DNA from: an uncultured Clostridia bacterium
GTDB lineage: Bacteria; Bacillota; Clostridia; Christensenellales; Borkfalkiaceae
Assembly (NCBI GenBank): GCA_904502225.1
Contig: CAJGDO010000003.1
Location: 10,393 to 74,392 of the forward strand
Length of the DNA stretch: 64,000 nucleotides
Direction of reading: 5' to 3'
The position numbers were made by a program, and so were the translations under genes. Shown piece by piece: positions 8,517 to 17,480 of this stretch. How positions within the stretch are numbered: the first letter of the stretch is position 1; each line of letters opens with the position of its first letter. The notes under the pieces are model-generated. The model searched no databases. It was not told the DNA's origin and was given only the letters and a program-made list of their open reading frames with translations.

Positions 8517-9200
8517 ATGGAAAACATTAAAGCAGTTTTAATAGATATCGATAACACGCTTTTAGATTTTAATAAGGGTGCGGAAATTACGGTTGAAATA
8601 GCCTTTAACAAGTGTGGTTTGCCTTTTAACGAGCATTACTATAACACCTTTATAGAGCAAAACGATTTGTTGTGGCAAAAAATAGAGCGTGGGGAATTGA
8701 CAAGGGAAGGCTTGCATAAAATAAGGTTTAACACTATATTTAACGTTTTGGGCATAACTGCTGACGGGCAACTTGCCGAAACAGAGTTTAGAAAGGCACT
8801 TTTCAACGTGGCAGTTGCTGTTGACGGGGCTAAAGAACTTGTGCAATATCTATCTAAAAAGTATAAACTTTACTGTGCAAGCAACGCTATCTATAATCAA
8901 CAAATAAACAGGCTAACCTTATCTAAAATGCACGATTATTTTTCGGGGTTTTTTATCTCTGAAAAGATAGGCCACCAAAAGCCAAGCAAGGAATTTTTTG
9001 ACTATTGCTTTAATAATTTAGACGGCGTTAAGCCAAGTGAAACCATTATGATAGGCGACAGTTTGACGGCGGATATTTTGGGTGCGAATAATTACGGGTT
9101 AAAAAGCATATGGTTTAATGCATTTAATAAGCAAAACACAACGAGTGTTAAGCCTGATTACACGGTAAACGAACTTTTGCAAATAAAAAACATATTATAA
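8517..9200 (+). CDS. HAD-superfamily hydrolase, YjjG-like
   Basis: Cytosolic phosphatase of 227 residues with a helical cap, resembling noncanonical pyrimidine 5'-nucleotidases of the YjjG/YfnB group. Motif I IDIDNTLLDF gives Asp10 and Asp12, motif II is the CASNA segment near residue 121, motif III is HQKPS with the lysine, and motif IV is IGDSLTADI. The substrate may be a nucleotide monophosphate, but related proteins act on other phosphates. It has its own promoter, and its terminator (9208-9243) overlaps the promoter of the next gene. Confidence 0.88.
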   Translation: MENIKAVLIDIDNTLLDFNKGAEITVEIAFNKCGLPFNEHYYNTFIEQNDLLWQKIERGELTREGLHKIRFNTIFNVLGITADGQLAETEFRKALFNVAVAVDGAKELVQYLSKKYKLYCASNAIYNQQINRLTLSKMHDYFSGFFISEKIGHQKPSKEFFDYCFNNLDGVKPSETIMIGDSLTADILGANNYGLKSIWFNAFNKQNTTSVKPDYTVNELLQIKNIL

Positions 9201-9207
9201 AAATAAC

Positions 9208-9243
9208 TAAAAGCCAAGCATTGACAAATTCTTGGCTTTTTTG
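9208..9243 (+). terminator. Terminator whose loop holds the next promoter's -35 box
   Basis: Stem AAAAGCCAAG/CTTGGCTTTT followed by T residues. The loop carries TTGACA (9221), the -35 of the following gene. Confidence 0.8.
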
Positions 9244-9248
9244 TATAA
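9221..9248 (+). promoter_or_regulatory. Promoter of the S24/S26 peptidase and proA
   Basis: TTGACA (9221-9226), 16-base spacer, TATAAT (9243-9248). Expected transcription start is near 9255, only a few bases before the ATG at 9259, with no ribosome binding site between them. Confidence 0.65.
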
Positions 9249-9258
9249 TAAACAAGAA

Positions 9259-9729
9259 ATGGAAGAAAAGAATAAATGCTCGTATCAAGAGCAATTACAA
9301 ACGAATAGTCAAATAGCCATTATTCCAAAAGGCAACAGTATGTGGCCGACCTTAAAAAACCAAGGTCAGTCGGTCATTATCGGTGCAAAAACTGAAAGGT
9401 TAAGTGAACTTGACGTGGCACTTTACGTTCGTGGAAAAAACGACTTTGTTTTGCACAGGGTTATAAAGGTTTTGCCTGATGGATATTTAATGTGTGGGGA
9501 TAGCCAATTTGTTTTAGAAAAAGTCAGTGAAGAACAAATTTTTGGCGTTATGTTAGGGTTTTATCGTGGCAAAAATTACGTGGACGGTAAAGATGTAAAA
9601 TATCTTAACAAAATAAAAAAATGGTATAAAAAAACGGCTTATAGAAAGTTTAGAGTAAAACTCTTTTTCTTAAAAGAGGGTGCAAAACACAAACTAAAAA
9701 GCCTTTTTAGGAGAAAAAAAGATGTATGA
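9259..9729 (+). CDS. S24/S26 family peptidase-like protein
   Basis: Protein of 156 residues with the Ser motif KGNSMWPTL and a downstream LHRVIKV, the Ser/His layout of signal-peptidase family S26B (SipW/archaeal type) rather than the Ser/Lys type. There is no membrane helix, unlike real signal peptidases, and the C-terminal 50 residues are very basic (KKIKKWYKK, SLFRRKK). It could be a self-cleaving regulator or a specialised peptidase; I cannot decide. A frame opens from TTG 9232, but that codon lies inside the terminator stem and upstream of the expected RNA start, so ATG 9259 is used. The end overlaps proA by 8 bases. Confidence 0.75.
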   Translation: MEEKNKCSYQEQLQTNSQIAIIPKGNSMWPTLKNQGQSVIIGAKTERLSELDVALYVRGKNDFVLHRVIKVLPDGYLMCGDSQFVLEKVSEEQIFGVMLGFYRGKNYVDGKDVKYLNKIKKWYKKTAYRKFRVKLFFLKEGAKHKLKSLFRRKKDV

Positions 9730-10981
9730 TTTAGTTGGGCTTGGCGAAAGGGCGAAAAAAGCGTCAACCTTTTTAGCAAAACTTACCGAAGAGCAAAGAA
9801 TAAACGCATTAAAAGTTTGTGCAAAAGCAATTAGAAATAACGCAGAGTATTTGATAAAAGAAAATGCAATCGACGTTGAAAACGCCAAGAAAAAGGGAAT
9901 GAGCGAGGCGTTTATTGATAGACTTTTATTAAACGAAAAAGTTATCGAGTCAATGGCTGTTGGTTTAGAGCAGGTTGCCGAACTTGAAAACCCTATAAAC
10001 AAAGTGGTATATTCGCACGAAAATCAAGGTCAAGGCATAAGTATAGTAAAAAAGAACGTGCCTTTTGGCGTTATTGGTATAATTTACGAATCAAGACCAA
10101 ACGTGACCGCAGATGCTTTTGCACTTTGTTTTAAGACGGCAAACGCAGTTATTCTTAAAGGTGGCAGTGATTCGCTTATTTCAAACGTTGCAATCGTCAA
10201 AGTTATAAGGGGTGCGTTAGAAGAACTAGGTATTGACCAAAATGCAATATCTGTTATTGAGGACACTTCAAGGGAAACGACAACGGCGTTTATGAAACTT
10301 AATAAATACGTTGACCTTTTAATCCCAAGGGGCAGTGCGTCGCTTATAAATTCAGCAGTTCAAAACTCAACCATACCAATTATAGAAACAGGTGTAGGTA
10401 ATTGTCATATTTACGTTGATGAGTTTGCTGATTTGGATATGGCGTCAAAAGTAATCTTTAACGCAAAAACACAAAGATACAGTGTTTGCAACGCTTGTGA
10501 ATCTTTGGTTGTTCACTCAAAAGTTCTTAAAGATGCTTTGCCAAAAATAGCAAACGCCTTAAAAGAAAAGCAAGTTGAAATGCGTTTAGATGAAAGGGCG
10601 TTTGATTGCTTTACTGATTATCCATATATAAGTAAGGCGACTGATGAAGATTTTTACACCGAGTATGGCTCGGCAATCATATCGGTTAAAACGGTTGATA
10701 GTATAGACGAGGCGATTGCACACATTAACGAGCATGGAACACGCCACTCGGAAAGCATTATCACTTCTAATCACGAAAGGGCGGAAAAATTCTTAAACGA
10801 AGTTGATGCATCTTCGGTTTACCACAACGCTTCAACCAGATTTACAGATGGTTTCGTGTTTGGCTTGGGTGCAGAAATAGGAATAAGCACACAAAAAACT
10901 CACGCCCGTGGGCCAATGGGTTTAGAGGCGTTGGTCACCACCAAATATTATATTTTGGGCGATGGTGCTGTTAGAAAGTGA
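9722..10981 (+). CDS. proA: Gamma-glutamyl phosphate reductase ProA
   Basis: Proline biosynthesis enzyme of 419 residues that reduces gamma-glutamyl phosphate to glutamate semialdehyde with NADPH. Aldehyde-dehydrogenase fold; the catalytic Cys lies in SVCNACES near residue 257, and IYESRPNVTADA and RGPMGLEAL are typical of the family. AGGAGA precedes the ATG, which overlaps the peptidase gene, suggesting one transcript. The usual partner proB (glutamate 5-kinase) is not adjacent. A terminator follows at 11002. Confidence 0.97.
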   Translation: MYDLVGLGERAKKASTFLAKLTEEQRINALKVCAKAIRNNAEYLIKENAIDVENAKKKGMSEAFIDRLLLNEKVIESMAVGLEQVAELENPINKVVYSHENQGQGISIVKKNVPFGVIGIIYESRPNVTADAFALCFKTANAVILKGGSDSLISNVAIVKVIRGALEELGIDQNAISVIEDTSRETTTAFMKLNKYVDLLIPRGSASLINSAVQNSTIPIIETGVGNCHIYVDEFADLDMASKVIFNAKTQRYSVCNACESLVVHSKVLKDALPKIANALKEKQVEMRLDERAFDCFTDYPYISKATDEDFYTEYGSAIISVKTVDSIDEAIAHINEHGTRHSESIITSNHERAEKFLNEVDASSVYHNASTRFTDGFVFGLGAEIGISTQKTHARGPMGLEALVTTKYYILGDGAVRK

Positions 10982-11001
10982 GTGCAACAAATTAACACAT
11001 A

Positions 11002-11035
11002 GCCACTTGATATTTTGGTCAAGTGGCGTTTTTTT
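11002..11035 (+). terminator. Terminator after proA
   Basis: Perfect stem GCCACTTGA/TCAAGTGGC, then G and seven T. Confidence 0.9.
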
Positions 11036-11116
11036 GTTATTTTTTAACATATTTTGTTGAATATTATAAACAAAAAAATATTTTTTAAAATTTTATAAAA
11101 AAGGTGCATAAAACAG

Positions 11117-11145
11117 TTGACAAGCACATTTTATAAGAATATAAT
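11117..11145 (+). promoter_or_regulatory. Consensus promoter of the 28-residue peptide transcript
   Basis: TTGACA (11117-11122) and TATAAT (11140-11145) with an ideal 17-base spacer. Transcription would start near 11152 and stop at the terminator ending near 11404, a message of about 250 bases. Confidence 0.8.
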
Positions 11146-11245
11146 ATGGGCGAAAATAAGGCTTCTCAATACAACAGTTCAAATTTTTGCAACAACCAAA
11201 CTGGTAAAAAAGAATGCTCAAAAAACTTATAAGGAGGAAGGGTAA

Positions 11246-11332
11246 ATGAAAAAGTTTTTCAAATTTTCAAGTGCATCTTTAATGGAAACTAATTTTACTG
11301 CAATGGTCCTTTTTGACTTATTAAACAAGTAA
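11246..11332 (+). CDS. Small peptide of 28 residues, unknown
   Basis: Short frame beginning MKKFFKFSS and ending DLLNK, preceded by a near-perfect ribosome site AAGGAGG at 11231-11237. It sits between a consensus promoter and a strong terminator, so it looks like a self-contained message rather than a chance frame. It is basic at the N-terminus and mildly amphipathic, with no Arg, so it is not an obvious arginine attenuation leader even though argG follows about 400 bases downstream. I do not recognise it. It might be a small regulatory or membrane-active peptide; no partner or antisense RNA is evident. Confidence 0.6.
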   Translation: MKKFFKFSSASLMETNFTAMVLFDLLNK

Positions 11333-11348
11333 GAATTGTTTAGGTGCT

Positions 11349-11404
11349 AAAGATTTTTATAAATCTTATGAACTCTTAACCAAAAGTGGTTAAGGGCTTT
11401 TTTC
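11349..11404 (+). terminator. Hairpin and terminator after the small peptide
   Basis: A first stem AAGATTT/AAATCTT (11350-11367) precedes a terminator stem CTTAACC/GGTTAAG (11375-11394) with GGCTTTTTTC. Confidence 0.8.
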
Positions 11405-11739
11405 TTTTAAAGGCAAAAAAATTGTTCTGCCTAAAAAAATATGCAAAATTCAGGTGAAAAGAAATTGCAATAATTGCCGTTTTGTTATATAATTTATATA
11501 ACAAACCAAAAGGCTTGTAATTATTTACTCTTCATAAAAATTTTTAGCCAGCAATAAAACTGAATAAAAATGCAAAATATTCACACAAAAATGAATAAAA
11601 TATGCATATATTCATAAAATTTGCAAATATTTTCAAAAATATTCAAAAAGTGCTGTAAAAATGGTTGACTTTATGATTTTATGAAAGTATAATTACAAAT
11701 GTAAAATAAAAAAGCGAACGAAAGGTTCTTGGAGGAGTT
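11405..11739 (+). promoter_or_regulatory. argG upstream region: palindrome and ArgR-type operators
   Basis: Non-coding stretch of about 330 bases. TTGTTATATAA/TTATATAACAA (11482-11504) is a perfect inverted repeat with one central base. From 11562 to about 11653 there are several copies of the ArgR/AhrC box type: TGAATAAAAATGCA (11562), AATATTCA (11577), TGAATA (11593) opposite TATTCA (11610-11615), and TTTTCAAAAATATTCA near 11631-11646. The argG promoter TTGACT (11665) and TATAAT (11688), 17 bases apart, follows at once, so ArgR with arginine would occlude or loop over this promoter. Confidence 0.75.
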
Positions 11740-12960
11740 ATGGAAAAGAAAGATATTAAAAAGGTTGTTTTAGCATATTCAGGTGGTCTTGACACTTCAA
11801 TCATTATCCCTTGGCTAAAAGAAAATTATAACAACTGCGAAGTTATTGCAGTTGCAGGCAACGTTGGTCAAGCAGATGAACTTGATGGATTAGAAGAAAA
11901 GGCGTTAAAGACAGGAGCATCTAAACTATACGTTTTAGATTTAACTGATGATTACGTTGACAACTATATTATTCCTTGCGTAAAGGCTGGTGCTATTTAC
12001 GAAGAATATTTATTAGGCACGTCACACGCACGTCCTTGTATTGCAAAAGGTCTTGCAGAAATTGCTATTAAAGAAGGGGCAGACGCTATTGCGCACGGAT
12101 GCACGGGTAAAGGGAACGACCAAGTTCGTTTTGAATTAACCTTAAAACATTTTTGCCCAGATATGCAAATCATTGCACCTTGGCGTGAATGGGATATAAA
12201 ATCTCGTGAAGAAGAAATTGACTATGCTGAAGCACATAACGTTCCACTTAAAATAAACAGAGAAACCAACTATTCAAAAGATAAGAACCTTTGGCACTTA
12301 TCACACGAAGGTTTGGATTTAGAAGATACAGGCAACGAGCCAATGTATGAAAAAGAAGGCTTTTTGGAAATGGGCGTTTCACCAATCAACGCACCAGACA
12401 AGCCAACTTACGTTGAAATTGATTTCGTTAAGGGTGCACCAGTTGCTCTTGACGGTGAAAAGATGAGTGCAAAGAACATTATTCTTAAACTCAACAAACT
12501 TGGCGGTGCAAACGGTATTGGCTTACTTGACATCGTTGAAAACCGTTTAGTTGGTATGAAATGTCGTGGCGTTTATGAAACGCCAGGCGGTGCAATTTTA
12601 TACAAAGCACACAGCGTTTTAGAAACATTGTGTTTAGATAAATATACAATGCACGAAAAACAAAAACTTGCAGTCACTTATGGTGAACTTGTTTATAACG
12701 GACAATGGTTCACACCATTAAGGGAAGCACTTGCCGCATTCGTTGACAAAACCCAAGAAAACGTCAACGGTAAAGTTCGCCTAAAATTATATAAAGGCAA
12801 TATGATTAACGCAGGCGTTTGGAGTGAAAATTCACTTTATAGCGAAGAAATTGCAACGTTTGGCGAAAGCGATTATAACCAAAAAGATGCTGAAGGCTTT
12901 ATTAACTTGTTCGGCTTGCCAATCAAAGTTGCTGCAATGGTAAACAAAAATAAAAAATAA
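11740..12960 (+). CDS. argG: Argininosuccinate synthase ArgG
   Basis: Penultimate step of arginine synthesis: citrulline + aspartate + ATP to argininosuccinate. 406 residues, the normal length. The ATP-pyrophosphatase P-loop AYSGGLDTS is at residues 14-22, and [14 protein letters not shown] and the [10 protein letters not shown] segment are family signatures. Strong GGAGGAG ribosome site. First gene of argGHCJBDF, downstream of ArgR-type operators, so arginine should repress it. Confidence 0.98.
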   Translation: MEKKDIKKVVLAYSGGLDTSIIIPWLKENYNNCEVIAVAGNVGQADELDGLEEKALKTGASKLYVLDLTDDYVDNYIIPCVKAGAIYEEYLLGTSHARPCIAKGLAEIAIKEGADAIAHGCTGKGNDQVRFELTLKHFCPDMQIIAPWREWDIKSREEEIDYAEAHNVPLKINRETNYSKDKNLWHLSHEGLDLEDTGNEPMYEKEGFLEMGVSPINAPDKPTYVEIDFVKGAPVALDGEKMSAKNIILKLNKLGGANGIGLLDIVENRLVGMKCRGVYETPGGAILYKAHSVLETLCLDKYTMHEKQKLAVTYGELVYNGQWFTPLREALAAFVDKTQENVNGKVRLKLYKGNMINAGVWSENSLYSEEIATFGESDYNQKDAEGFINLFGLPIKVAAMVNKNKK

Positions 12961-12994
12961 GGCGTTAAACTTAAAAAAACGATTAAAAAACGTT

Positions 12995-13024
12995 TGGTCC
13001 TGCACGGATTTTTTCGTGTAGGAC
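12995..13024 (+). promoter_or_regulatory. Intercistronic hairpin between argG and argH
   Basis: Stem GTCCTGCACG/CGTGTAGGAC (one G-U pair) with a GATTTTTT loop. No T-run follows, so it is more likely an RNA-stability or processing element than a terminator. Confidence 0.5.
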
Positions 13025-13072
13025 ACTTTCGTTTCATAAATACAATAAAAATTTATTTGGAGAAAAAGTAAA

Positions 13073-14452
13073 ATGGCAAAGATGTGGGCAGGGCTAACCA
13101 GTGGCTTAACCGAAAAGATTGCAGATGATTTCAATTCTTCTATCAAGGTGGATAGCAGAATGTATAAGCAAGACATTTTGGGAAGTATGGCACACGCAAG
13201 TATGCTCGGTGCAAAAAACATAATATCCAAGCAAGATGCAGATAAACTTATCGATGGATTAGATGGAATTTTAACCGATATTGAAAGTGGCAAACTTGAA
13301 ATTGATTATTCGGCAGAAGATATCCATATGTTTGTTGAGCAAGTTTTGACCGAAAGGCTTGGGGATGTGGGCAAGAAATTGCACACTGCAAGAAGCAGGA
13401 ACGACCAAGTTGCACTTGACACAAGAATGTATCTTAAAGATTGCACTGACCAAATTGTCTTAAAAATCAAAGACCTTTTAGAAGCCATTTTATTTAAAGC
13501 CGAAGAACATAAATGTTCTATTATGCCGGGCTACACCCACTTGCAACGTGCCCAACCTATAACTTTTGGTCATCACTTAATGGCATACGCTATGATGCTT
13601 TATAGGGATATACAAAGGTTTTTGGACGCTAAAAAGCGTATCAACGTCAGCCCAATCGGCTGTTGTGCGTTGGCGGGAACAACCTATGAAACTGATAGGG
13701 AAATGGAAGCAAAACTTTTAGGGTTTGATGAAATTGCGTTAAACAGTATTGACGGGGTGTCTGACAGGGATTTTTGCATAGAGTTTTCTTCAAACTGTGC
13801 AACCTTAATGATGCACTTATCAAGGTTATCAGAAGAAATTTTGCTTTGGACAAGTTGGGAATTTAAGTTTGTTGAACTTTCTGATGCGTTCACCACAGGC
13901 TCATCAATAATGCCACAAAAGAAGAACTCTGACATGGCAGAATTAGTCCGTGGTAAAACGGGCAGGGTGTATGGCAACTTGATGTCAATATTAACAATGC
14001 TTAAAGGCTTGCCACTTGCTTACAATAAGGATATGCAAGAAGATAAAGAAGGCGTTTTTGACAGTTTTGATACTGTTAAAATGTGTTTAGAAGTGCTTGC
14101 ACCAATGATAAAGAGCATGAAAGTGCTAGAAGAAAATATGCTTTTGGCATCGCAAAAAGGCTTTATAAATGCAACCGACCTTGCAGACTATATGGTTAAA
14201 AAGGGTATGCCTTTTAGGTCGGCGTATAAAATCGTTGGCAAAATTGTTAGTGACTGTATAAAGGACGGCAAAGTGTTAGAAACATTAACGCTTGATGAGT
14301 ATAAAAAATACGACCAAATTTTTGATAACGACTTGTTTAAGGAAATCAGCCTTAAAACTTGTGTGGAAAAGCGTATTTCAAAGGGTGGCACGTCGCCAAA
14401 ATCAGTTGAAGAACAAATTGCTTTTATAAAGGAAAAAATACAAAATGTATAA
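13073..14452 (+). CDS. argH: Argininosuccinate lyase ArgH
   Basis: Cleaves argininosuccinate to arginine and fumarate, the last step of the pathway. 459 residues of the fumarase/aspartase superfamily with the signature GSSIMPQKKNSD near residue 278 and the HTARSRNDQ motif near residue 103. GGAGAAAAAG precedes the ATG. The end overlaps argC by 8 bases, so argH and argC are translated together. Confidence 0.98.
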   Translation: MAKMWAGLTSGLTEKIADDFNSSIKVDSRMYKQDILGSMAHASMLGAKNIISKQDADKLIDGLDGILTDIESGKLEIDYSAEDIHMFVEQVLTERLGDVGKKLHTARSRNDQVALDTRMYLKDCTDQIVLKIKDLLEAILFKAEEHKCSIMPGYTHLQRAQPITFGHHLMAYAMMLYRDIQRFLDAKKRINVSPIGCCALAGTTYETDREMEAKLLGFDEIALNSIDGVSDRDFCIEFSSNCATLMMHLSRLSEEILLWTSWEFKFVELSDAFTTGSSIMPQKKNSDMAELVRGKTGRVYGNLMSILTMLKGLPLAYNKDMQEDKEGVFDSFDTVKMCLEVLAPMIKSMKVLEENMLLASQKGFINATDLADYMVKKGMPFRSAYKIVGKIVSDCIKDGKVLETLTLDEYKKYDQIFDNDLFKEISLKTCVEKRISKGGTSPKSVEEQIAFIKEKIQNV

Positions 14453-15368
14453 TATTTTTATTGACGGAAGTGCTGGCACAACGGGGCTAAAAATCGTTGA
14501 CAGGCTTTCAAAGAGAAAGGACGTAAACTTAATAACCTTATCTGACGAGTTAAGAAAAGATATTTCGGCAAGAAAGCAAGCATTAAACGACTGTGACGTG
14601 GCGTTCTTATGCCTTCCAGATTCGGCTGCAATAGAAGCCGTTTCATTGGTGGAAAATCCAAACGTTAAGATTATCGACACTTCAACAGCACATAGGGTAA
14701 ATAAAGATTGGCAATATGGTTTTGCCGAGATAAACGGATATTTTGACAAGATTGCAAAATCAAAAAGGATAGCAAACCCAGGCTGTCACGCAAGCGGTTT
14801 TATCGCTTTAGTAAACCCACTTATCAACGCTGGCGTTTTAAGTAAAGAAGTAAATTTAACTTGCTTTTCGCTAACCGGCTACACGGGTGGTGGCAAAAAA
14901 ATGATTGCCGAATATGAAAGTGAAGATATGCCTGAACTTTACAAAGCACCAAGGCAATATGCTTTAACGCAAAACCACAAGCACTTACCGGAAATGCAAG
15001 AATATTGCGGTCTAAAAGAAAAACCAATCTTTTGCCCAATAGTTGCCGACTTTGACAGGGGTATGGAAGTAAGCGTTCCTATCTTTGCAAAAGATTTAAA
15101 GTGTGGTTTAGACGGCTTAAAAGAAATTTTCTTAAAAGCATATGACGGCAAAGTGGTAAAATTTGTTGATGAAAATTTTGAAAACGGCTTTTTATCGGCA
15201 AATTCAATGAAGAATAAAGACGGAATGGAAATTTCCGTTTATGGAAATGAAGATAGAATAGTTTTAGTTTCACGTTTTGATAATTTAGGTAAAGGTGCAT
15301 CAGGTGCAGCAATTCAAAACATGAACATTTTATTGGGGATAGACCAAACCAAAGGGCTTGAATTATAA
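14445..15368 (+). CDS. argC: N-acetyl-gamma-glutamyl-phosphate reductase ArgC, short (type 2)
   Basis: Third step of ornithine synthesis, NADPH reduction of N-acetylglutamyl phosphate. At 307 residues it fits the shorter type 2 ArgC rather than the ~345-residue type 1 found in bacilli. The nucleotide-binding start is FIDGSAGTTGLKI, and the catalytic Cys is in NPGCHASGF near residue 107. Overlaps argH and lies 11 bases before argJ. Confidence 0.94.
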   Translation: MYNIFIDGSAGTTGLKIVDRLSKRKDVNLITLSDELRKDISARKQALNDCDVAFLCLPDSAAIEAVSLVENPNVKIIDTSTAHRVNKDWQYGFAEINGYFDKIAKSKRIANPGCHASGFIALVNPLINAGVLSKEVNLTCFSLTGYTGGGKKMIAEYESEDMPELYKAPRQYALTQNHKHLPEMQEYCGLKEKPIFCPIVADFDRGMEVSVPIFAKDLKCGLDGLKEIFLKAYDGKVVKFVDENFENGFLSANSMKNKDGMEISVYGNEDRIVLVSRFDNLGKGASGAAIQNMNILLGIDQTKGLEL

Positions 15369-15379
15369 AGGAGAAAATT

Positions 15380-16594
15380 ATGAAGATAATTAATGGTGGC
15401 GTGTGTGCTGCAAAAGGAATAAAAGCAAACGGAGTTCATTGCGGAATTCGCAAAAACAGAACAAAGCGTGATTTAGCGTTGATTTTTAGTGAAGTTCCAG
15501 CAACGGCATCTGCTGTATATACGACCAACTTGGTTAAAGGTGCACCACTTTTGGTGACCAAAAAACATTTAGAAAACGGCTTTGCACAAGCAGTTATTTG
15601 CAACAGTGGCAATGCAAACACTTGCAATGCAAACGGCATCCAAATTGCAGAGCAAATGAGTGAACTTGTTGCAAAACAATTGGGCATAAAAGCCGATGAC
15701 GTTGTTGTTGCATCAACCGGCGTTATAGGTCAACCATTAGATATTGAGCCTATTGCAAACGGGATGAAAGAACTTGCTGACGGCTTGTCTTGTGATAACG
15801 GGTTAAACGCAGCCGAAGCGATCATGACAACAGACCTTGCCGTTAAAGAAATTGCGGTTGAATTTACTGTTGGTGGAAAGGTTTGCCGTATGGGTGGCAT
15901 TGCAAAAGGCAGTGGTATGATACATCCAAATATGGCAACAATGCTCGTGTTTATCACAAGTGACGTTAGTATCAGCAAAGAAATGCTTGATAAAGCCTTA
16001 AAGAGCGATATTCAACAAACCTTTAATATGATAAGCATTGATGGGGACACGTCAACAAACGATATGGTTGTTGTATTAAGCAACGGCCTTGCAGGAAATA
16101 AAACAATCACTTGTGAAGGCAAGGACTTTGATGAGTTTATGAAAGCACTTAACACCGTTAACGTAAATCTTTGCAGAAAGATTGCTGGGGACGGCGAAGG
16201 TGCAACCAAACTTTTAGAATGTTCAGTTTGCGGTGCAAACAGTTTAAAAACCGCAAAAACGGTCGCAAAAAGCGTTATTTGTTCAAGCCTAACCAAAGCA
16301 GCAATGTTCGGTGCAGATGCTAACTGGGGCAGGGTGCTTTGCTCAATCGGTTATAGCGGTGCTGACGTGGACGTTAATAAGATTGACGTTAGTTTCGTTT
16401 CAAACAAGGGCGAAATTGAAGTTTGCAAAAACGGCAGTGGCGTTGAGTTTTCAGAAGAAAAGGCAAAGGAAATTCTTTTAGAAAAAGAAATTACAATAGC
16501 AGTAAACCTTAACGATGGCGAGTTTAGTTCAAAGGCGTGGGGTTGCGACTTAACATACGATTACGTAAAAATTAACGGTGATTATCGTACCTAA
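15380..16594 (+). CDS. argJ: Glutamate N-acetyltransferase ArgJ
   Basis: Recycles the acetyl group from N-acetylornithine to glutamate; many ArgJ proteins also use acetyl-CoA and so replace ArgA. 404 residues. The self-cleavage and nucleophile Thr lies in HPNMATMLVF near residue 188, preceded by GGIAKGSGMI. No argA is present in the window, which fits a bifunctional ArgJ but does not prove it. AAAGGAGAAA ribosome site. Confidence 0.96.
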   Translation: MKIINGGVCAAKGIKANGVHCGIRKNRTKRDLALIFSEVPATASAVYTTNLVKGAPLLVTKKHLENGFAQAVICNSGNANTCNANGIQIAEQMSELVAKQLGIKADDVVVASTGVIGQPLDIEPIANGMKELADGLSCDNGLNAAEAIMTTDLAVKEIAVEFTVGGKVCRMGGIAKGSGMIHPNMATMLVFITSDVSISKEMLDKALKSDIQQTFNMISIDGDTSTNDMVVVLSNGLAGNKTITCEGKDFDEFMKALNTVNVNLCRKIAGDGEGATKLLECSVCGANSLKTAKTVAKSVICSSLTKAAMFGADANWGRVLCSIGYSGADVDVNKIDVSFVSNKGEIEVCKNGSGVEFSEEKAKEILLEKEITIAVNLNDGEFSSKAWGCDLTYDYVKINGDYRT

Positions 16595-16609
16595 AAATAA
16601 AAGGGGATT

Positions 16610-17479
16610 ATGGATATGGATAAACATTTTTCAAATTCACAACGTGCAGAAGTTTTAACACAAGCACTACCTTACATAAGGCAATATAATGGAAAAGTCG
16701 TTGTCGTTAAATATGGTGGCAACGCAATGATAAACCAAACCTTAAAAGAACAAGTTATGGAAGATATCGTGCTTTTACACTTAATCGGTGTAAAGGTAGT
16801 TCTCGTTCACGGTGGTGGCCCTGAAATAAGCGAAATGATGGGAAAACTCGGCAAGCAATCAACCTTTGTCAACGGACTCCGTGTGACAGATAAAGAAACG
16901 GTTGATATCGCACAAATGGTGCTTGCAGGTAAAATCAATAAATCGTTAGTAAATTACTTGGAAATTAAGGGTGGCAAATCAATGGGTGTTTCTGGTATTG
17001 ACGGAATGCTTATCGAAGCCAAAATGAAGGACGAAAAACTTGGCTACGTTGGCGAAATTACCAACGTGAATATCGGCTGTGTTCAAGACCTTTTGAACAA
17101 CAATTATATCCCTGTTATATCAACCATCGCTTGCGATAAAGAAGGAAACATATATAACGTCAACGCCGATACGGCAGCAGCAAGAATTGCAGGTGCATTA
17201 AACGCTGAAAGGCTTATTATGATGACCGATATTGCGGGTATATTGAAGGATAAAGACGACCCAACAACACTTATCCCACAAATAACAATAAGTCAAGCAA
17301 AGAAATTGTTTGATGAAAACGTTATCCAAGGCGGAATGATACCAAAGGTAAAATGTTGCATTGATGCAATAGGTCACGGTGTTAAAAACGTCATTATAAT
17401 GGACGGAAGAATTCCACACTCAATTCTTATGGAAATCTTAACAGACGAAGGTGCAGGCACAATGGTCGTGGGGGACTAA
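16610..17479 (+). CDS. argB: Acetylglutamate kinase ArgB
   Basis: Phosphorylates N-acetylglutamate, usually the feedback-controlled step. 289 residues with VVKYGGNAM near residue 33, the LVHGGGPEI glycine motif near residue 66 and the NINADTAA-type motif (NVNADTAAARIAG) near residue 183. A conserved N-terminal helix before the kinase core is present (residues 1-25), a feature associated with arginine-sensitive hexameric enzymes. GGGG at 16602 precedes the start; ATG 16616 is an alternative. Confidence 0.96.
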   Translation: MDMDKHFSNSQRAEVLTQALPYIRQYNGKVVVVKYGGNAMINQTLKEQVMEDIVLLHLIGVKVVLVHGGGPEISEMMGKLGKQSTFVNGLRVTDKETVDIAQMVLAGKINKSLVNYLEIKGGKSMGVSGIDGMLIEAKMKDEKLGYVGEITNVNIGCVQDLLNNNYIPVISTIACDKEGNIYNVNADTAAARIAGALNAERLIMMTDIAGILKDKDDPTTLIPQITISQAKKLFDENVIQGGMIPKVKCCIDAIGHGVKNVIIMDGRIPHSILMEILTDEGAGTMVVGD

Positions 17480-17480
17480 A

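Noticed and set aside
11152..11404. T-box or arginine-leader attenuator before argG
   Set aside because: No T-box core sequence, no Arg codon run in the 28-residue frame, and about 330 bases with a separate promoter lie between its terminator and argG.
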